Made by a program: the position numbers and the translations under genes. From Mastigamoeba balamuthi (lineage: Eukaryota; Evosea; Mastigamoebida; Mastigamoebidae): a DNA stretch of 64,000 bases. The DNA lies in the NCBI GenBank assembly GCA_902651635.1, contig CACRSC010000009.1, positions 138,480 through 202,479 of the forward strand. Direction: 5' to 3'. Positions within the stretch are counted from its first letter, which is position 1; the number at the start of each line of letters is the position of its first letter. Shown piece after piece: positions 11,618-23,553 of the stretch. The notes beneath the pieces were generated by a model. It had not been told where the DNA came from. It saw only the letters and a program-made list of their open reading frames with translations, and ran no database searches.

Positions 11618-14600
11618 ATGGAGGACGACTTCTTCGGCCTGAACGACGACGCCCCTGCTGCGGCCCCCCCGACCCCCATCGCCCAGCCGCTCGCGGTCCG
11701 GCCGCCGCAGCTGCACGACGCGATGAAGGGCGGCGTCTCGCCCCCTCCCGTCGTCGCTGGCCTCTTCTCCGGCAGCCCAGCGGCCGCAGCCGCCTCCCCG
11801 TCGACGCCCCGCAGCGCCAAGCAGAGCGCTGCCGCCAAGCGGGCGTCGCAGGGCCGCAAGAGGGCCGAGCTGTCGCCCAAGCCCAAGCCCAAGCCCAAGG
11901 CCAAGCAGCAGCCCGCCAAGCAGCACGAGGCGCTGCCGGCGAGCGAGACGGACAAGGAGCTCTTCGAGGCCATGCGGGTGATGAGGGTCGTCTCCGTGCG
12001 TGCAGACACACGCGCACCACACACGGACCACTCAAGGCGCCTCTCGCCAAAGGCTTCTATCGAGGAAGACGACGAGAAGGGCAAGGCCAAGGGCAAGGCC
12101 GCCGCCCCGCAGGAGGACGACAACGAGGTCGTCACCCCCAAGATGTCCCGCCGCACCCCGCGTGGCCAGGACCAGGGACAGAAGCAGCAGCCGCAGCCGC
12201 AGCCTCCGCAGCCTCCGCAGCAGCAGACGCCCCGTGGCAAGTCGGCGCAGAAGAAGACCAACGACAACAGCAAGGCCGCCACGCCCAAGCAGACGCCGCC
12301 ACAGGCCAAGACGGCCTGGCCCACCCAGGCGGCAGAGGAGGTCGCAGTGACGCCCATGGCAGCCAAGCCCAAGGCTGTGGAGAAGGCGCCCGAGGATGAG
12401 GTCGTGGCCATGTTCGACGACACGTCGGACGCGCGCCCCAAGCCCGCGGCCAAGAGCGCCCCCAAGACGGTGGTGCCTCGCGTGGCCCCCAAGCAGCAGA
12501 AGCAGAGCCAGCCCGCGGCCGCTGAGGAGGACGACGGGTTCTTCGACTTCCTCCCCGACGTCGACGAGAAGGCGCAGCCTGCGAAGCAGCAGCAGCAGCA
12601 GCAGCAGCAAAAGCAGAGCCAGCAGCGCCCGGCTGCCGCCAAGCCCAAGGCCAAGGAGATGCCGAAGACGCCCGTGCGCCAGCCGGCAACACCCAAGGCA
12701 GCGGCGACTAAGGCGACGACCCCCAAGGCAGCAGCGCCCGGTGTCGTCTCGCAAAAGGCGACGGAGCTGCAGGGAGATGCTCCGTCGATTCCCCTGAAGA
12801 AGCGCAAGGACGCGCTCGATGCCATTGCCGAGGAGTTCGGCGTGGAGCAGGACGTCGCTCCGGCCCCCGCAAAGAAGGCCCGGACGTCGTCTGCGCCCAA
12901 GGCTGCCACCGAGGCGCCCAGCCAGCAGAAGCCCGTTGCGGAGGCAGCGCCGCAGCAGGAGGCGCCCACCCCAGCGACGAGCAAGCCGACCCCCGTCGCG
13001 AACGCCAAGGCGCAGCAGAAGGCATCTGGCAAGAAGAACAAGAATGTCCGCGCAGCAAAGGCTGAGCAGGCGACCCCAGTGACCCCCTCGGAGCCCACTG
13101 TCGAGCAGGCGGCTGAGAAGGAGGAGCCGAAGCCCGTGGCCGCTCAGCCCTCGCCCGCGAAGCCCAGCCCCGCGGAAAAGCCCCAGAAGAAGAAGAAGAA
13201 CGCCCGCGGAGCGAAGCAGCAGGAGGCTGAGCCCGTGGTCGTTGCAGAGCCCGCTCCCGCTGAGACAGCCGAGGTGGCACCTGCCGAGGTCGCCGAGAAG
13301 GCAGAGGCTGCGCCACCCAAGGCCGGGCCGACGAAGCTCACGCCGGCCCAGAAGAAGGAGAAGAAGGCTCTGAAGAAGAAGGCTGCCGCCGAGAGGAAGG
13401 CTGCCAAGGCAGCAGCAGCCGCAGCAACCGCAGCCCAGCAGCCAGCGCCGAAGGACCCCATCCCGACCATCAAGCCAGCCAAGGCCGCCGCAGAGCAGAA
13501 GCCGAGTGTCACCGTCATCCCCTCGATCAAGCCCCGCCAGAACGTGCCTGCCCAGGCCCCCAAGGTTGTGGTCGTTACTCAGGCTACGAAGAACTCCATC
13601 CCCACCATCAAGCCGCACGGCCAGGCTGCGGCACCTGCCCCTGCCCCCGCCAGCGTCAGCGTGGCCCAGCAGCCCGCTCGCAAGGGCAAGCCTGCCCCGC
13701 GGCCGTCGCAGCCTGCTCAGCCCGAGGCTACCGCGCAGGAGACGGTCGAGGAGCAGCAGCCATCTGCGCAGCCCACGGCGGCGTCGAAGAAGAAGCGCAA
13801 GGCCGCGGATGCCGCGCAGAAGAGCCCCGCGAAGAAGCAGAAGACCGCCGCTGCCGCCGCCCCCGCTGCCCCGGTGGAGGAGGCCCCGCAGAGCGAGGAC
13901 ACCGTATCCGGTGCGGACGAGGAGGCCGCCCAGGAGAGCAGCCCGCACCCGACCGAGAACGCCAGGGCGCAGCAGCAGTCGAAGAAGCGCCCGGCGCCGA
14001 GCAGTGGCAGCCACGGGCCGTCGCAGAAGCGTTGCAGGCGCAACTACTCGGTGTTCATCCCGAAGCTGCCGTTCAGCATGACCGAGCAGAAGCTCAGGGA
14101 GGTCTTCTCGGGCCTGGCCGTGGAGAACGTCTCGTTCGGGCAGGTGCACATCAAGACGCAGAACAAGCCGGCGATCATGTCGTTCAGGACGCGCAGCGAC
14201 AGGGACGCGGCGCTCGAGAGGTCGTTCGTGGTCGACGGCGAGACGTTTGTCCCGCACATCAACATGCAGAAGTGGTCCAACACGCTGCGCCTGCAGCGCC
14301 TCGCCGAGGACATCACCATGAGCGAGATCCTCGAGTTCGTCTCGGGCTGCGGCGAGGTCTACGACGCCTACCTCTTCCCTCCCAAGGATGGCTCACGGTA
14401 AGCGCTACTTGCCACCACCGCCGGCCCTGACGGTGTGCTGCTCGCTGCTGCAGTGTCGCGCACGTCGAGTTTGTCGACGAGGCGAGCGTCGACAAGGCTG
14501 CGGAGCTCAAGGGGAAGGAGCTCCGGGGCAAGCCGGTGATCTGCTTCAAGTACTGCTCGTGCAGGGCGTTCATCACGTCGCTGCCGCCCGACACGGACGA

Positions 14601-14861
14601 GCAGGAGCTGCGCGACCTCTTTGGCCGCCACCGGATCAAGAACGTCGAGATAACGCTGGCACGCTGCGACTACGGCGTCAACAGAGCGTACGCAGCCCCG
14701 CGTCCCACTCCAGCGTTGCTCGCTGCGGGTCTCACCAGTTCTTGGCTCTCGCTGTGCACAGGTATGTCAGGTTCGGGAACGAGAAGGCGCTCGAGGCTGG
14801 GCTGGGCGTGGACGGGACGATGCTCCGCGACTACAGGCTGGTCGTGAGGCGCCAGACCTAA
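11618..14861 (+). CDS. Ala/Lys/Pro/Gln-rich protein with three C-terminal RRMs, nucleolin-like layout
   Basis: Four exons (11618-11995, 12053-14397, 14454-14687, 14762-14861) give 1018 residues with phases closing. The first 800 residues are low complexity: basic, Ala/Pro/Gln-rich, with KKKRK-like clusters and acidic patches (IEEDDEKGK, AEEDDGFFDFLPDVDE). The N-terminus MEDDFFGLNDD is acidic. Three copies of IP(T/S)IKP occur near 13460-13615. At the C-terminus are three RNA-recognition motifs: RRM1 from YSVFIPKLPFSM, RRM2 from NTLRLQRLAEDI with AHVEFVD as RNP1-like strand, and RRM3 from RAFITSLPPDTDEQELRDLF ending YVRFGNEKAL. The layout (long charged tail, then tandem RRMs) recalls nucleolin and related nucleolar ribosome-assembly factors. 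Nucleolar location is inferred from the basic repeats. The start fits a conserved-looking acidic N-terminus. Confidence 0.8.
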
Positions 14862-15124
14862 TTTTACTAACACCAACGCAGCAAGCACACCAGTCACGCA
14901 CCACCTCTCGCCGAGTTCCAACAACGCATATGTTCTTTGGGATATCTCGACCCCAACGGCGTTGCACCGGCGAGCGTTGGGGTGTACGTGCAACGGTTCT
15001 CCAGCCGCATGAAAAAAGGGTGGCTTTTTCTCGAGAAAAGGCAAGAAATCAGGGTGGTGACATCACGGGGGAATCTTTCAGTTGAATCTTCTCAGACCAC
15101 AGACAAGGAGCTGCTTAGAAGACA

Positions 15125-15853
<729 letters not shown>

Positions 15854-16479
15854 GCAGCCCCCAGTCCCCCCGGACGCGTTGTCCCTCGGCCGCCGCCAGT
15901 AGGGCTGTGTGGGACGGAGGGAGCGCCTGAAGGGGGGAGTGCTCGGTAGTGAGTGAGTAGTGTGCCCAGCAGATTGGGGGGCAGCCGTTGAGTAGCAGGC
16001 AGAGCAGCAACAAACAATGTCACACAGTTTCATTGCACACATTCAGACTGGGTGGGCTCTGGACCTTAGCTGTGTTGCCACGTGGCCCCTGTGCTCTGCT
16101 GACTATCAGCGAGAGCAGTGGGACTGGGGAGATGCCGAGGTAGAGCCAAGGGAGCTGCTCCTGGCGGAACAACAGCCCGCATAAGATGATTGCGTGTGAG
16201 ACGCCCGCAGCGGGTGCTGGAGGGGATCCATAGCGACGACACCGACGGCGGGCTCGGCGGAATTGCCGAATTGGAATAAGCCCCTCCCCCACCCGAGCAA
16301 AACAGCAACAGCAAGAGGGGCGACGGCTGTCCGAGAGAGGCTTAGCACCCGGTGAATTGCTTTGCTTGACACGCAGAGGACCCTGCCAGGGACGGCGTGC
16401 GTGGGCCAGCGAGCTTCCCCCCCTCGGGAGGACGCCCAAACAGGAACCCTCTCCCTCTCGCCCCTCGCCCCTCGCCCGG
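15854..16479. other. Intergenic stretch, convergent 3' ends
   Basis: The 3' flanks of the H3 gene and of the methyltransferase gene face each other here. Open frames are present but none shows domain features. I see no histone stem-loop with the animal-type consensus downstream of H3. Confidence 0.5.
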
Positions 16480-17061
16480 TCAGAAGGCCGGGGCGCAGCC
16501 GTCGTCGTCGTGGGCGATGATGCGCTTCTGCGAGAGCTCGCTGGTGGCGTCGTAGAGCCAGAGCTTCATGGCCGCGTCCTCCCTCGCGGGCACCCAGCGC
16601 GCGAACCGGAACACGCTCGTCACGACGCGCGCGCCTGCGACCTCGCTGACGTGGCGCGCCAGCCGCGCCTCGAGCAGCTTCAGCACGTTGGGCACGATGT
16701 AGCACGTCACGACGCTGGCGCCGCGCAGGTCGAACTGCGGGTCGAGGAAGTCGGCGACGCTGAATGACGTCAGGTGCCCGACGCCGCTGCGCTCGGCCAG
16801 CGCGCGGGCGCGCCCGACGAGCTCGGGCGAGATGTCGACGCCCGATGCGCGGCAGCCGTGGGCCAGGGCGGCGGCCACGGCGATGCGGCCGTCGCCGCAG
16901 CCGAGGTCGAGCAGGTGGTCCGCGGGGCCCAGGGGGCCGGCGAGCGCCAGCATGCGGGCGACGGTGCTGTCGGGCGTCGGTATGTACGGGACCACCTCCC
17001 CCGGCAGCGGGTCCGCCGCGTCGGCGAACGGCATCACGTACTCGGCGTCGGCGTCGCTCAT
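16480..17061 (-). CDS. Class I SAM-dependent methyltransferase
   Basis: A single exon encodes 193 residues. Motif I is HLLDLGCGDGRIAVAAA, followed by the acidic end of strand 2 (GVDIS) that binds the SAM ribose. The lead-in VPYIPTPDSTVARMLALAG resembles that of small methyltransferases related to FAM173/ATPSCKMT (VPYVPT..), which methylate lysine in mitochondrial proteins, but this one lacks an evident membrane anchor. Later strands VVTCYIVPNVLKLLEARL and ARVVTSVFRFARWVP fit the fold. The target is unknown: a protein lysine methyltransferase is one option and a small-molecule enzyme is another. The ATG at 17061 is the first in frame that gives a normal family length. Confidence 0.8.
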   Translation of the reverse strand: MSDADAEYVMPFADAADPLPGEVVPYIPTPDSTVARMLALAGPLGPADHLLDLGCGDGRIAVAAALAHGCRASGVDISPELVGRARALAERSGVGHLTSFSVADFLDPQFDLRGASVVTCYIVPNVLKLLEARLARHVSEVAGARVVTSVFRFARWVPAREDAAMKLWLYDATSELSQKRIIAHDDDGCAPAF

Positions 17062-17479
17062 CGTGGGGAGGGAGAGTGGGCAGGGGGGCACACAGGCGCG
17101 GCCGCACAGGCGCAGGAGGGGGGAGCGCAGATGAGAGATGAGATTGATCCGGATGCGGTTAAAATCTCGGGCTGATGATGCCATTGGCTCGTATCGGTTG
17201 CGAAATCTTCTAGAAGGGTCGCCAGGCAGCAACTGCGTCCTGGGACTGCAGTTGGACAATGTGAGGGCGCTCGCGAGACGCGGGGCGACCTTCTCCCCAC
17301 TCTCAGTTCTCCATTTTTGCCCAAACACAGCAAACGCAGAACAAAGCAAGGGCACAAGAAAACGAACATTGCACAGTACCAGCTGACCATACTTGAGGCA
17401 TGTGCGTGGCCCGGCCATGCCCGATCGCATGCGCCAGGAGTGGAGGGATGAGCGCCGCGGCCAGAGCCGGTGGACGCTG
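17062..17479. other. Intergenic stretch upstream of the methyltransferase gene
   Basis: This 418-base stretch between the methyltransferase start and the stop of the next minus-strand gene holds no supported gene. It should contain the methyltransferase promoter. Confidence 0.5.
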
Positions 17480-18394
17480 TCAGTTGTGCTGAATGACGCG
17501 CATGACGACGCAGTTCCAGTCCTGTATGGCGCGGTTGGGGAAGCTGCCCGGCGTGCGGTAGTGCAGGCAGACCGTGTGCTGCCCAGGCTCGACGATGACG
17601 GGCAGGGTCAGCGTGTTGGTGTGGTAGCCCAGCGAGCCGGTGATGGCGCGGGTCTCGGGCAGCTCCTTGCTGTCGAGCATCAGCTTGGTGCACAGGGGGC
17701 ACGGGTTGTCGGACCACGTCGTCGCGTTGTAGAAGAGCGTCGCGAATGTCCTCCTCGAGACGCTGAACCGGATGGCCTCGAGGCCCGGGAACTGCGCCCA
17801 CTGGTCGTTGTTGCTCAGCGAGAAGGGGCTCGCGTTGCGCGACTCGAGCACCTCGCGGGAGCCCAGCAGCCCGGCCTGCTTCTCGAGCTGGTCCAGGCGG
17901 TCGCGCAGCACCACGAGCTCGTCAGCGGCCAGCACGCACGGCAGGTCGAAGACCACGAGGCCGCCCACGACCAGCTCGAGCCCCCTCTCGGCCTTCTGCA
18001 CCACGAAGTTGCCCTCCCTCATCGCCCGCAGCCATATCTCCGCCTGCGACGCCGTCTCCTGCCGCGCCGGCGAGCACGCCATCGTCCCCGTCTTGCGCAT
18101 CAAGACCTGCAGGCAGGGGGTGCTGTGCTCAGCAACTGCCCCGGGCGCCCGGGTGCCGATGTGCAGACTCCGGTGCCATTTGGATTCTGTGTGTGTGTGG
18201 GGGGGGACGTTTGTGTGGTTGTATGGTCTGAGGGATTGCTGTTGTGTTGAAGTGTTGTAGTGTTGCTGTGCCTTGACGACGAGGCTGCAGCCGTCGTAGA
18301 CAGCGCGGACGGAGTAGTCGGCGGTCCCGGTGGTGGGGAACTGCGTCTCGACCATGTAGGGGCTGGCGATGGCGGAACACTCGACGCTCTCCAT
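17480..18394 (-). CDS. Unrecognised protein, paralogue A of a head-to-head pair
   Basis: Two exons, about 18394-18272 and 18106-17480, give some 249 residues. The intron is placed by comparison with the divergent neighbour: LVVK|VLMRKTGT here against IVVE|VLVREGGT there. This makes the donor AAG|GCACAG, a GC donor. The frame also stays open through the intron, so an unspliced form with 55 extra low-complexity residues is possible. Conserved features are SVRAVYDGCSLVV, a helix with LRDRLDQLEKQ, ESRNASPFSLSNNDQWAQFP, and a Cys-rich C-terminal beta region ending CLHYRTPGSFPNRAIQDWN. No signal peptide or membrane helix is seen. I do not recognise the family. The conserved W, C and N/Q pattern suggests a folded domain, not low complexity. 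Confidence 0.75.
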   Translation of the reverse strand: MESVECSAIASPYMVETQFPTTGTADYSVRAVYDGCSLVVKAQQHYNTSTQQQSLRPYNHTNVPPHTHTESKWHRSLHIGTRAPGAVAEHSTPCLQVLMRKTGTMACSPARQETASQAEIWLRAMREGNFVVQKAERGLELVVGGLVVFDLPCVLAADELVVLRDRLDQLEKQAGLLGSREVLESRNASPFSLSNNDQWAQFPGLEAIRFSVSRRTFATLFYNATTWSDNPCPLCTKLMLDSKELPETRAITGSLGYHTNTLTLPVIVEPGQHTVCLHYRTPGSFPNRAIQDWNCVVMRVIQHN

Positions 18395-18884
18395 TGTGGC
18401 GATGCAACGAAAAACGAAGCCCTCCGTGCGGCTCGAACAAACCTCGACAAACTTATTTATGAACACGTGGCGTTGCAGGGCCGGAAAAAACCGACGTCAA
18501 ATAGCCACACGCCCCCAAATCCGGAAGCGCACGGGGCCTTCTCCCTGCATTCCGCAGCCGTAGCCGCGGAAACCCGGCAGAGAGTGCGCGAGACGTCCGC
18601 GGCCCCGGCCAGACCGGAACCGGCCGCAGTGACCACCGAGAAGCGACGGGAAAACGGGTCCCACTCGGTTCCGTGGCCACCTGAATCCGGCAAACGCCCA
18701 CTATTCTGTGCTTTTCCGTTTCGCGAATTCGCTTTCAATCGCCTTCCAAATTTCTCGCCCATACACGTCAGCCGCAACCGACAAGATTCGTTGTTGCCGC
18801 GGGTTTGTTGTGTTTTCACAACGTAAACCGCACCAGCAGAAGACCTCCCGCATCTCACCCGGCAGACTGAGAGAACAGCAGAGC
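18395..18884. promoter_or_regulatory. Divergent promoter region between the two paralogues
   Basis: A 490-bp region separates the two divergent ATGs. It lacks a supported gene. Both promoters must be here, so the paralogues are probably co-regulated; this is inference. Confidence 0.55.
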
Positions 18885-19682
18885 ATGGAGACGGTCGAGA
18901 CAGTGTACCCCACCTCTGGCAGGGCCCAGTACGGCGTCACCGCCTCGTACGACGGCCACTGCATCGTCGTCGAGGTCCGGTGCTCCGTGTTTTTCGTTCC
19001 CCATTTTCTCTCTCCCGATCTCACGGGGGAAAAAACGACGGGGCCGTAGGTCCTTGTCCGCGAGGGAGGCACTGCTGCGTCGTCGTGCCCGCGGGCAGAG
19101 TGCGCCAGCGAGGCCCGCAGGTGGCTGAGCGCGATCCGTGCGGGCAACTTTATAGTGCGGAACGGCACGTGCGGCCTGGAGCTCGTGGTGGGCGGGGTCG
19201 TGCTGTTCGACCTCTGCAGGATCCACGCGGTCGACGAGCTCGACGTGCTGGCGCACCGCATCGCGTGGCTCGAGAGGGAGTGCGCGTCGTCGTGCGTCGC
19301 GCCCGAGATGCTCGAGTCGCGCAACACGAGCCCGTTCACGCTGGTCAACAACAACCAGTGGGCGGCGTTCCCGGGGCTGGACCCCATCGCCTTCAGCACG
19401 ACGGCCGAGCGGAGGGCCGTCACGGTGTTCTACAACATCACGACGTGGTCCGAGGGCAACACGTGCCTCTGCACCAAGGTGATGATCGACGGCAAGGAGG
19501 TCAGCGAGTCGCGCAGCATCACGGGCGACATCAACTTCCACACCAACACCATGTGCATCCCCGTCACCCTCGAGCCCGGCCAGCACACGGCCTGCCTGCA
19601 CTACCGCACGCCAGGCAACTACCCGAACCGCAACCTGCAGGACTGGAACTACGTCATGATGCGTGTGGTCACACACGCCTGA
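18885..19682 (+). CDS. Unrecognised protein, paralogue B of a head-to-head pair
   Basis: Exons 18885-18974 and 19050-19682 give 240 residues; the intron runs GTCCGG to CCGTAG. It shares with paralogue A the N-terminal YGVTASYDGHCIVVE, the W-L-x-A-I/M-R segment (RRWLSAIRAGNFIV), GLELVVGGVVLFDL, ESRNTSPFTLVNNNQWAAFP, WSEGNTCLCTKVMIDGKE and the end CLHYRTPGNYPNRNLQDWN. Spacing is colinear throughout, so the pair arose by inverted duplication. Divergence is substantial (roughly half the residues), so the duplication is not recent. A central helix (LDVLAHRIAWLEREC) may form a short coiled coil. No catalytic signature is recognised. Confidence 0.8.
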
Positions 19683-20137
19683 GCATCATCGCAGCTCACC
19701 CCCCGCCCCCCCTCTCCTGGATGGCCAATTACACTCCGGAGTGGTATGAGAAACGACAGCAGCCTTTTGGTGCTTCCGTACAGCTCCTCCTCCCACTTCC
19801 CTTCCCAGGAATTGGTATGGCACATCATTCAGTCACATTTCCATTGGCCAATGGCCTGTGGAGAGAAAAGACCGATCAGTGAGGAATGTAAGGGTCGTGC
19901 TTGAGCGGGAGAGTGAGGGCCAAAGGCCGGATTCTCCGTTGGGCGTCACCTGTCTCCATGCCTGCAGTGTAAGGAGTACGTACACAATGCCACCAGCACG
20001 CAAGAGCAATCGCGCCACGTACAGATGGTTAAGACTGTTCACTCTGGCCCCCCCAAAGCTACTGACGATCCCGGTGTTGTGCTTACAAGCATTCGCGTGA
20101 TCAATCAGGGGTCTGTTTTCTGGTAGTCACCTGGCCC
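19683..20137. other. Intergenic stretch, convergent 3' ends
   Basis: The 3' flanks of paralogue B and of the VIT/VWA gene meet here. No gene or repeat could be supported. Confidence 0.5.
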
Positions 20138-23100
20138 TCAGACAAATAAGGCTGAGGTACGGCACGCTGAGTCCTTCAGTACAGCGGCAATTGCCGTGGG
20201 CAGGCTGAGGCTATCGAGCTGAGAGCTGAGCCACTTGGTTGCCTTGTCGTACAGCAGCAACCACTCGTCCTGCAGCTCCGGCAGTACCTCCTCCAACACC
20301 GCCAGCACCACTGCAGTGGCCCACACCCTTCCCACGTTCTCTTCACTAGAGCAAACGCCCCTTAGCTCCTCGGGGGTGGCTTCCATTAGCGCAGCTTCGT
20401 CGACATGCGTCGCAGAGCACAGAGGCGAGGGACTCCAGAAGCCAACGATGTCCTGACTCGACGCTAGTACCTGCAGCAGCTCGCGCCCCCTGAGCTTGTC
20501 CCGCGTTGTTCCGCCCCCGGTTCTTGCGTGGCAGCACTGCATCCCAGCAGCATCCGAGGAAAACTCGCGGCACTGCGACCCCTTGAAGGCACATGAACTT
20601 GCCGCCTGGGACACACAAACGGTCTCGGGAGTTGGGGTGTCAAGGCTAGAGAGGAGCCTCGACATGGGAGAAACGAAGACACCGCCGGGTATCAACTTCT
20701 CGTAGTCGCCCAGCACAGCTCTCATCCTAAAGCTGAGTGCTTCTTCCCCTCTCAGGCTCAGGACTGCAGCTCTCTTTTCGGGTGAGAGCAGAGCGTCCAG
20801 AAACCTCGGATCAAGGACTGCAGAGGACTGGGCGGTACCAATACGCGCCCGAACCAACGATCCCTCCTGTGCAGCCCCCGTGCGGTGTTCGACGATGACA
20901 AGTGACGTGAACGGCGACACCAGGCCGAACCTCATCGCCACAGCCCTCGACAGATCGCCTTCCTGCTCGTCGCTGTGGTCGCACATGTACTGCCAAGCGC
21001 AGATGGTGTGCAGCAGTGACCCCTCTATCTGCACGGCCTCGTCCAGCCGTAGCTCCACGCGCACGGGGGCACCATTTCTCCCCGTCGAGGTGCCAGTCAG
21101 AGCGACACTCTGACTCCGCAGGTCCTCGGAGGCTCCAACGACAGCGTATACGCGCAGGACCTCGCCGCAGGGCACATACCTGGGAAGCGGCATGGGGCTG
21201 CTCAGTTGCAGAATCATCCCGGCGGACCACTCTGCGTTGAGATGCGTGAGGGAGTGTCGCAGCGCCGAAGCCAGAAGGTGCATCACGAAGGGCTCGATGC
21301 GGTCAGAGCTCTCCGCGAACTCGGCGAGACCTGCAGATGCGTCGGCGAGGCACTGCAGGAACGGTCGACAGCAGTCGTTGCCGATGCCCAGCGCGAACAG
21401 CGAGCTGTGTGAGGGGTCACTGCGTGCGATGACGCTGTGATAGATCTCGTTCGGGAACATGGTCTGCCCGTCGGTGACTACGAACACTAGGCGCCTGACG
21501 TCGCTCCGCACCGGGGTTGACAACACCACCTGCAGCGGCTGCCAGAGGTTCGTCCCGTGCATGTCCGCCTTCATCGTGTCCACGTACTGAAGCTGCAGTT
21601 GAGTCGTAGTGAATGACAACAAAAAGTACATTACGGGCTAGCAGCAGAGTGTCGGGAGAGTACTGCTGGCTGGCGGAGAAGAGAATGTCATATGAGGTGC
21701 CGAATCCCACGATGTTGAAGAGGGAGCCAACGGGAAGGCCGCCCAGGAATAGACGCAGTGCGTCCTTGACCTGATCCATCTTTCTGCCCCTCATGCTTGC
21801 GCTTCTGTCCACCACAAACACCACCTCTGGCGTCCTCGTTTCCAGGGATCCGACATCGTCCACAAGCAGAGCTGCCATAACACACATGGAATTGGTGGCT
21901 GCATTGTGCTCCACAACAGCCCTCGAAACGCTGCGTTGCGTGAGCACCACAGACACACAGAGATCGCCCTGCGGGAGGCACTTGGATGCTAACGATACCG
22001 ACGCCCTCTGCGGCCCCTCTCGCGCAATGCGCACATCCCACGTACACGGCGGTGGACAAACAACGTCCTCGATGTCTCTGCCGCTCCCACGCATGTCGCA
22101 GTCGATCGACACTGTCCCCTCCACTCCCACTAGTCCCACCACATCGGCGGAGTCTCTCCCGGGTGGCGGCAGCGTCGAGGTGGGAAGCGTGAACGATACA
22201 CGCCTGTTCAACAGAACACTGACCCCGCTGACCCACGCGACGCTCAGTGCAATGCAGTGACCGCCCAGCAAGCTTCCCAGCGCAGCTGTGAACAGATCGT
22301 CGCCGCTATATTCCAGCAGCGCAGCTCCGCTGCCCCCGGCGACCGCGTCATCATACACCACCTGTGCAGCCCCGTGCTCACGCATCTCGCCTATCAGCTC
22401 CCGTCCGTCATCTGTGTGCGCCCCGAAGGACACAATAGCAGCATTTGAGGGCAGTGGCAGCACGAACAGCGCCTCGGCGGCCTCGGGGCCCTCGTTGGCC
22501 ACTGTGAGCTCCATCGCCACCCGCGCACCGCTCTCGGTAACCAGCGCGCGGACGCTCGCACTCCGAACGACCAGAACAGCGCCGCTGCGGGCACACGTGA
22601 CGCTAGCGTACCGCGGAGGCTTGACGGACCGTTGGGAGGGGTTGACGACACGCCTGTTCGCATTGAGGAGATCTCTGAGCAGGGGCTCCGTCTCTCCATA
22701 CTCTGCGCTGCTTCCTAATGCGCAGGCAGCGGCAACTTCGCCCGCGATGCTGGCGGCCACGAGGGTGCCGTCCGCAGTGCGGGTCGCTGCGTTGTCTATG
22801 TGCCTGTTCTCTCTGCTGAGGTATCGGGCGTAGGCGAGGGCTGAGAGGCGCGCCCTCCGGAGTAGCTCGGGAGGCAGCTGCAGGTCCGTGTGGAGCCGCT
22901 CGCTGAGCACGCGGCCGCGGTAGAGTGTGGCCACATAGAGTACGGGAGCCGGGGGCGGCAAGGCCTTCTCGATCAGCTCGAGATCGCTCCTGAGTCTCTG
23001 CAGCCCACGTGCCCACCGCCACACCTGAGCAGACCCAATTTAAATGATGAGCACTGGAGCCGAGGTCACGCCATGATGCGAGGCGAGTTGAGGCGTAAGA

Positions 23101-23553
23101 GGAGCAACGGGTGGTGTGGCGCACGGTGCTTGTGGGGCTGATGACACGGTGCTCTGCGTACTTGCTGAAGTCTGGCGTGCGTGCGTGGTGTCTGAGAGCT
23201 GTTCTGGCAATTGGTCTCCTCCTCCTCCTCCCACCCCCTCTGTGATGCTGAGGTATGTGTTGTGCGTGCCTTGCTCGAAATCCTCGATCGTCTCCCACAG
23301 CTGGACGATGGCCTGCAAGAAGATGGTGTGTCTCGCTGCTCCGTCAGAGATCGCCACGAGGACATTTCTCAGGTAATTGCATGTGCGCCTGAGGTCCCCC
23401 GCCTCTCCCCCTTGTGTGCACGTGCGTGTGCCCAGTGGGTGGAACTGGAAGGGAATTGGGCACCTTGCGACGCTCGTGGACAGGCATGATGGCTGAGAGC
23501 CCTGCAATGCGCTGCTCCACCCTGAGGAGCTCGGGATTCCCCTGGCAGTCCAT
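20138..23553 (-). CDS. VIT and von Willebrand A domain protein
   Basis: Four exons are proposed: 23553-23464, 23402-23235, 23024-21630 and 21592-20138, about 1035 residues; the last two are firm, the first two less so. A VIT-like beta domain (ESGARVAMELTVANEGPEAA; LPLPSNAAIVSFG) precedes a VWA domain. Its MIDAS starts VVFVVDRSASMRG (D-x-S-x-S), followed by LFNIVGFGTSYD and LVFVVTDGQTMF, the later metal-site strands. The VIT-VWA pair is the layout of inter-alpha-trypsin heavy chains, PARP4-type proteins and soluble amoebal VWA proteins. A C-terminal region of about 250 residues with VVLAVLEEVLPELQDEWLLL also fits that group. No signal peptide is seen in the proposed start, so a cytosolic role is likely. 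The junction AAT|GTACTT to CTGCAG|CTT restores YVDTMKADMHGT. Confidence 0.8.

Noticed and set aside
12032-14257. 741-residue open frame opposite the RRM protein
   Set aside because: Leu/Gly/Arg-rich shadow of low-complexity coding DNA.
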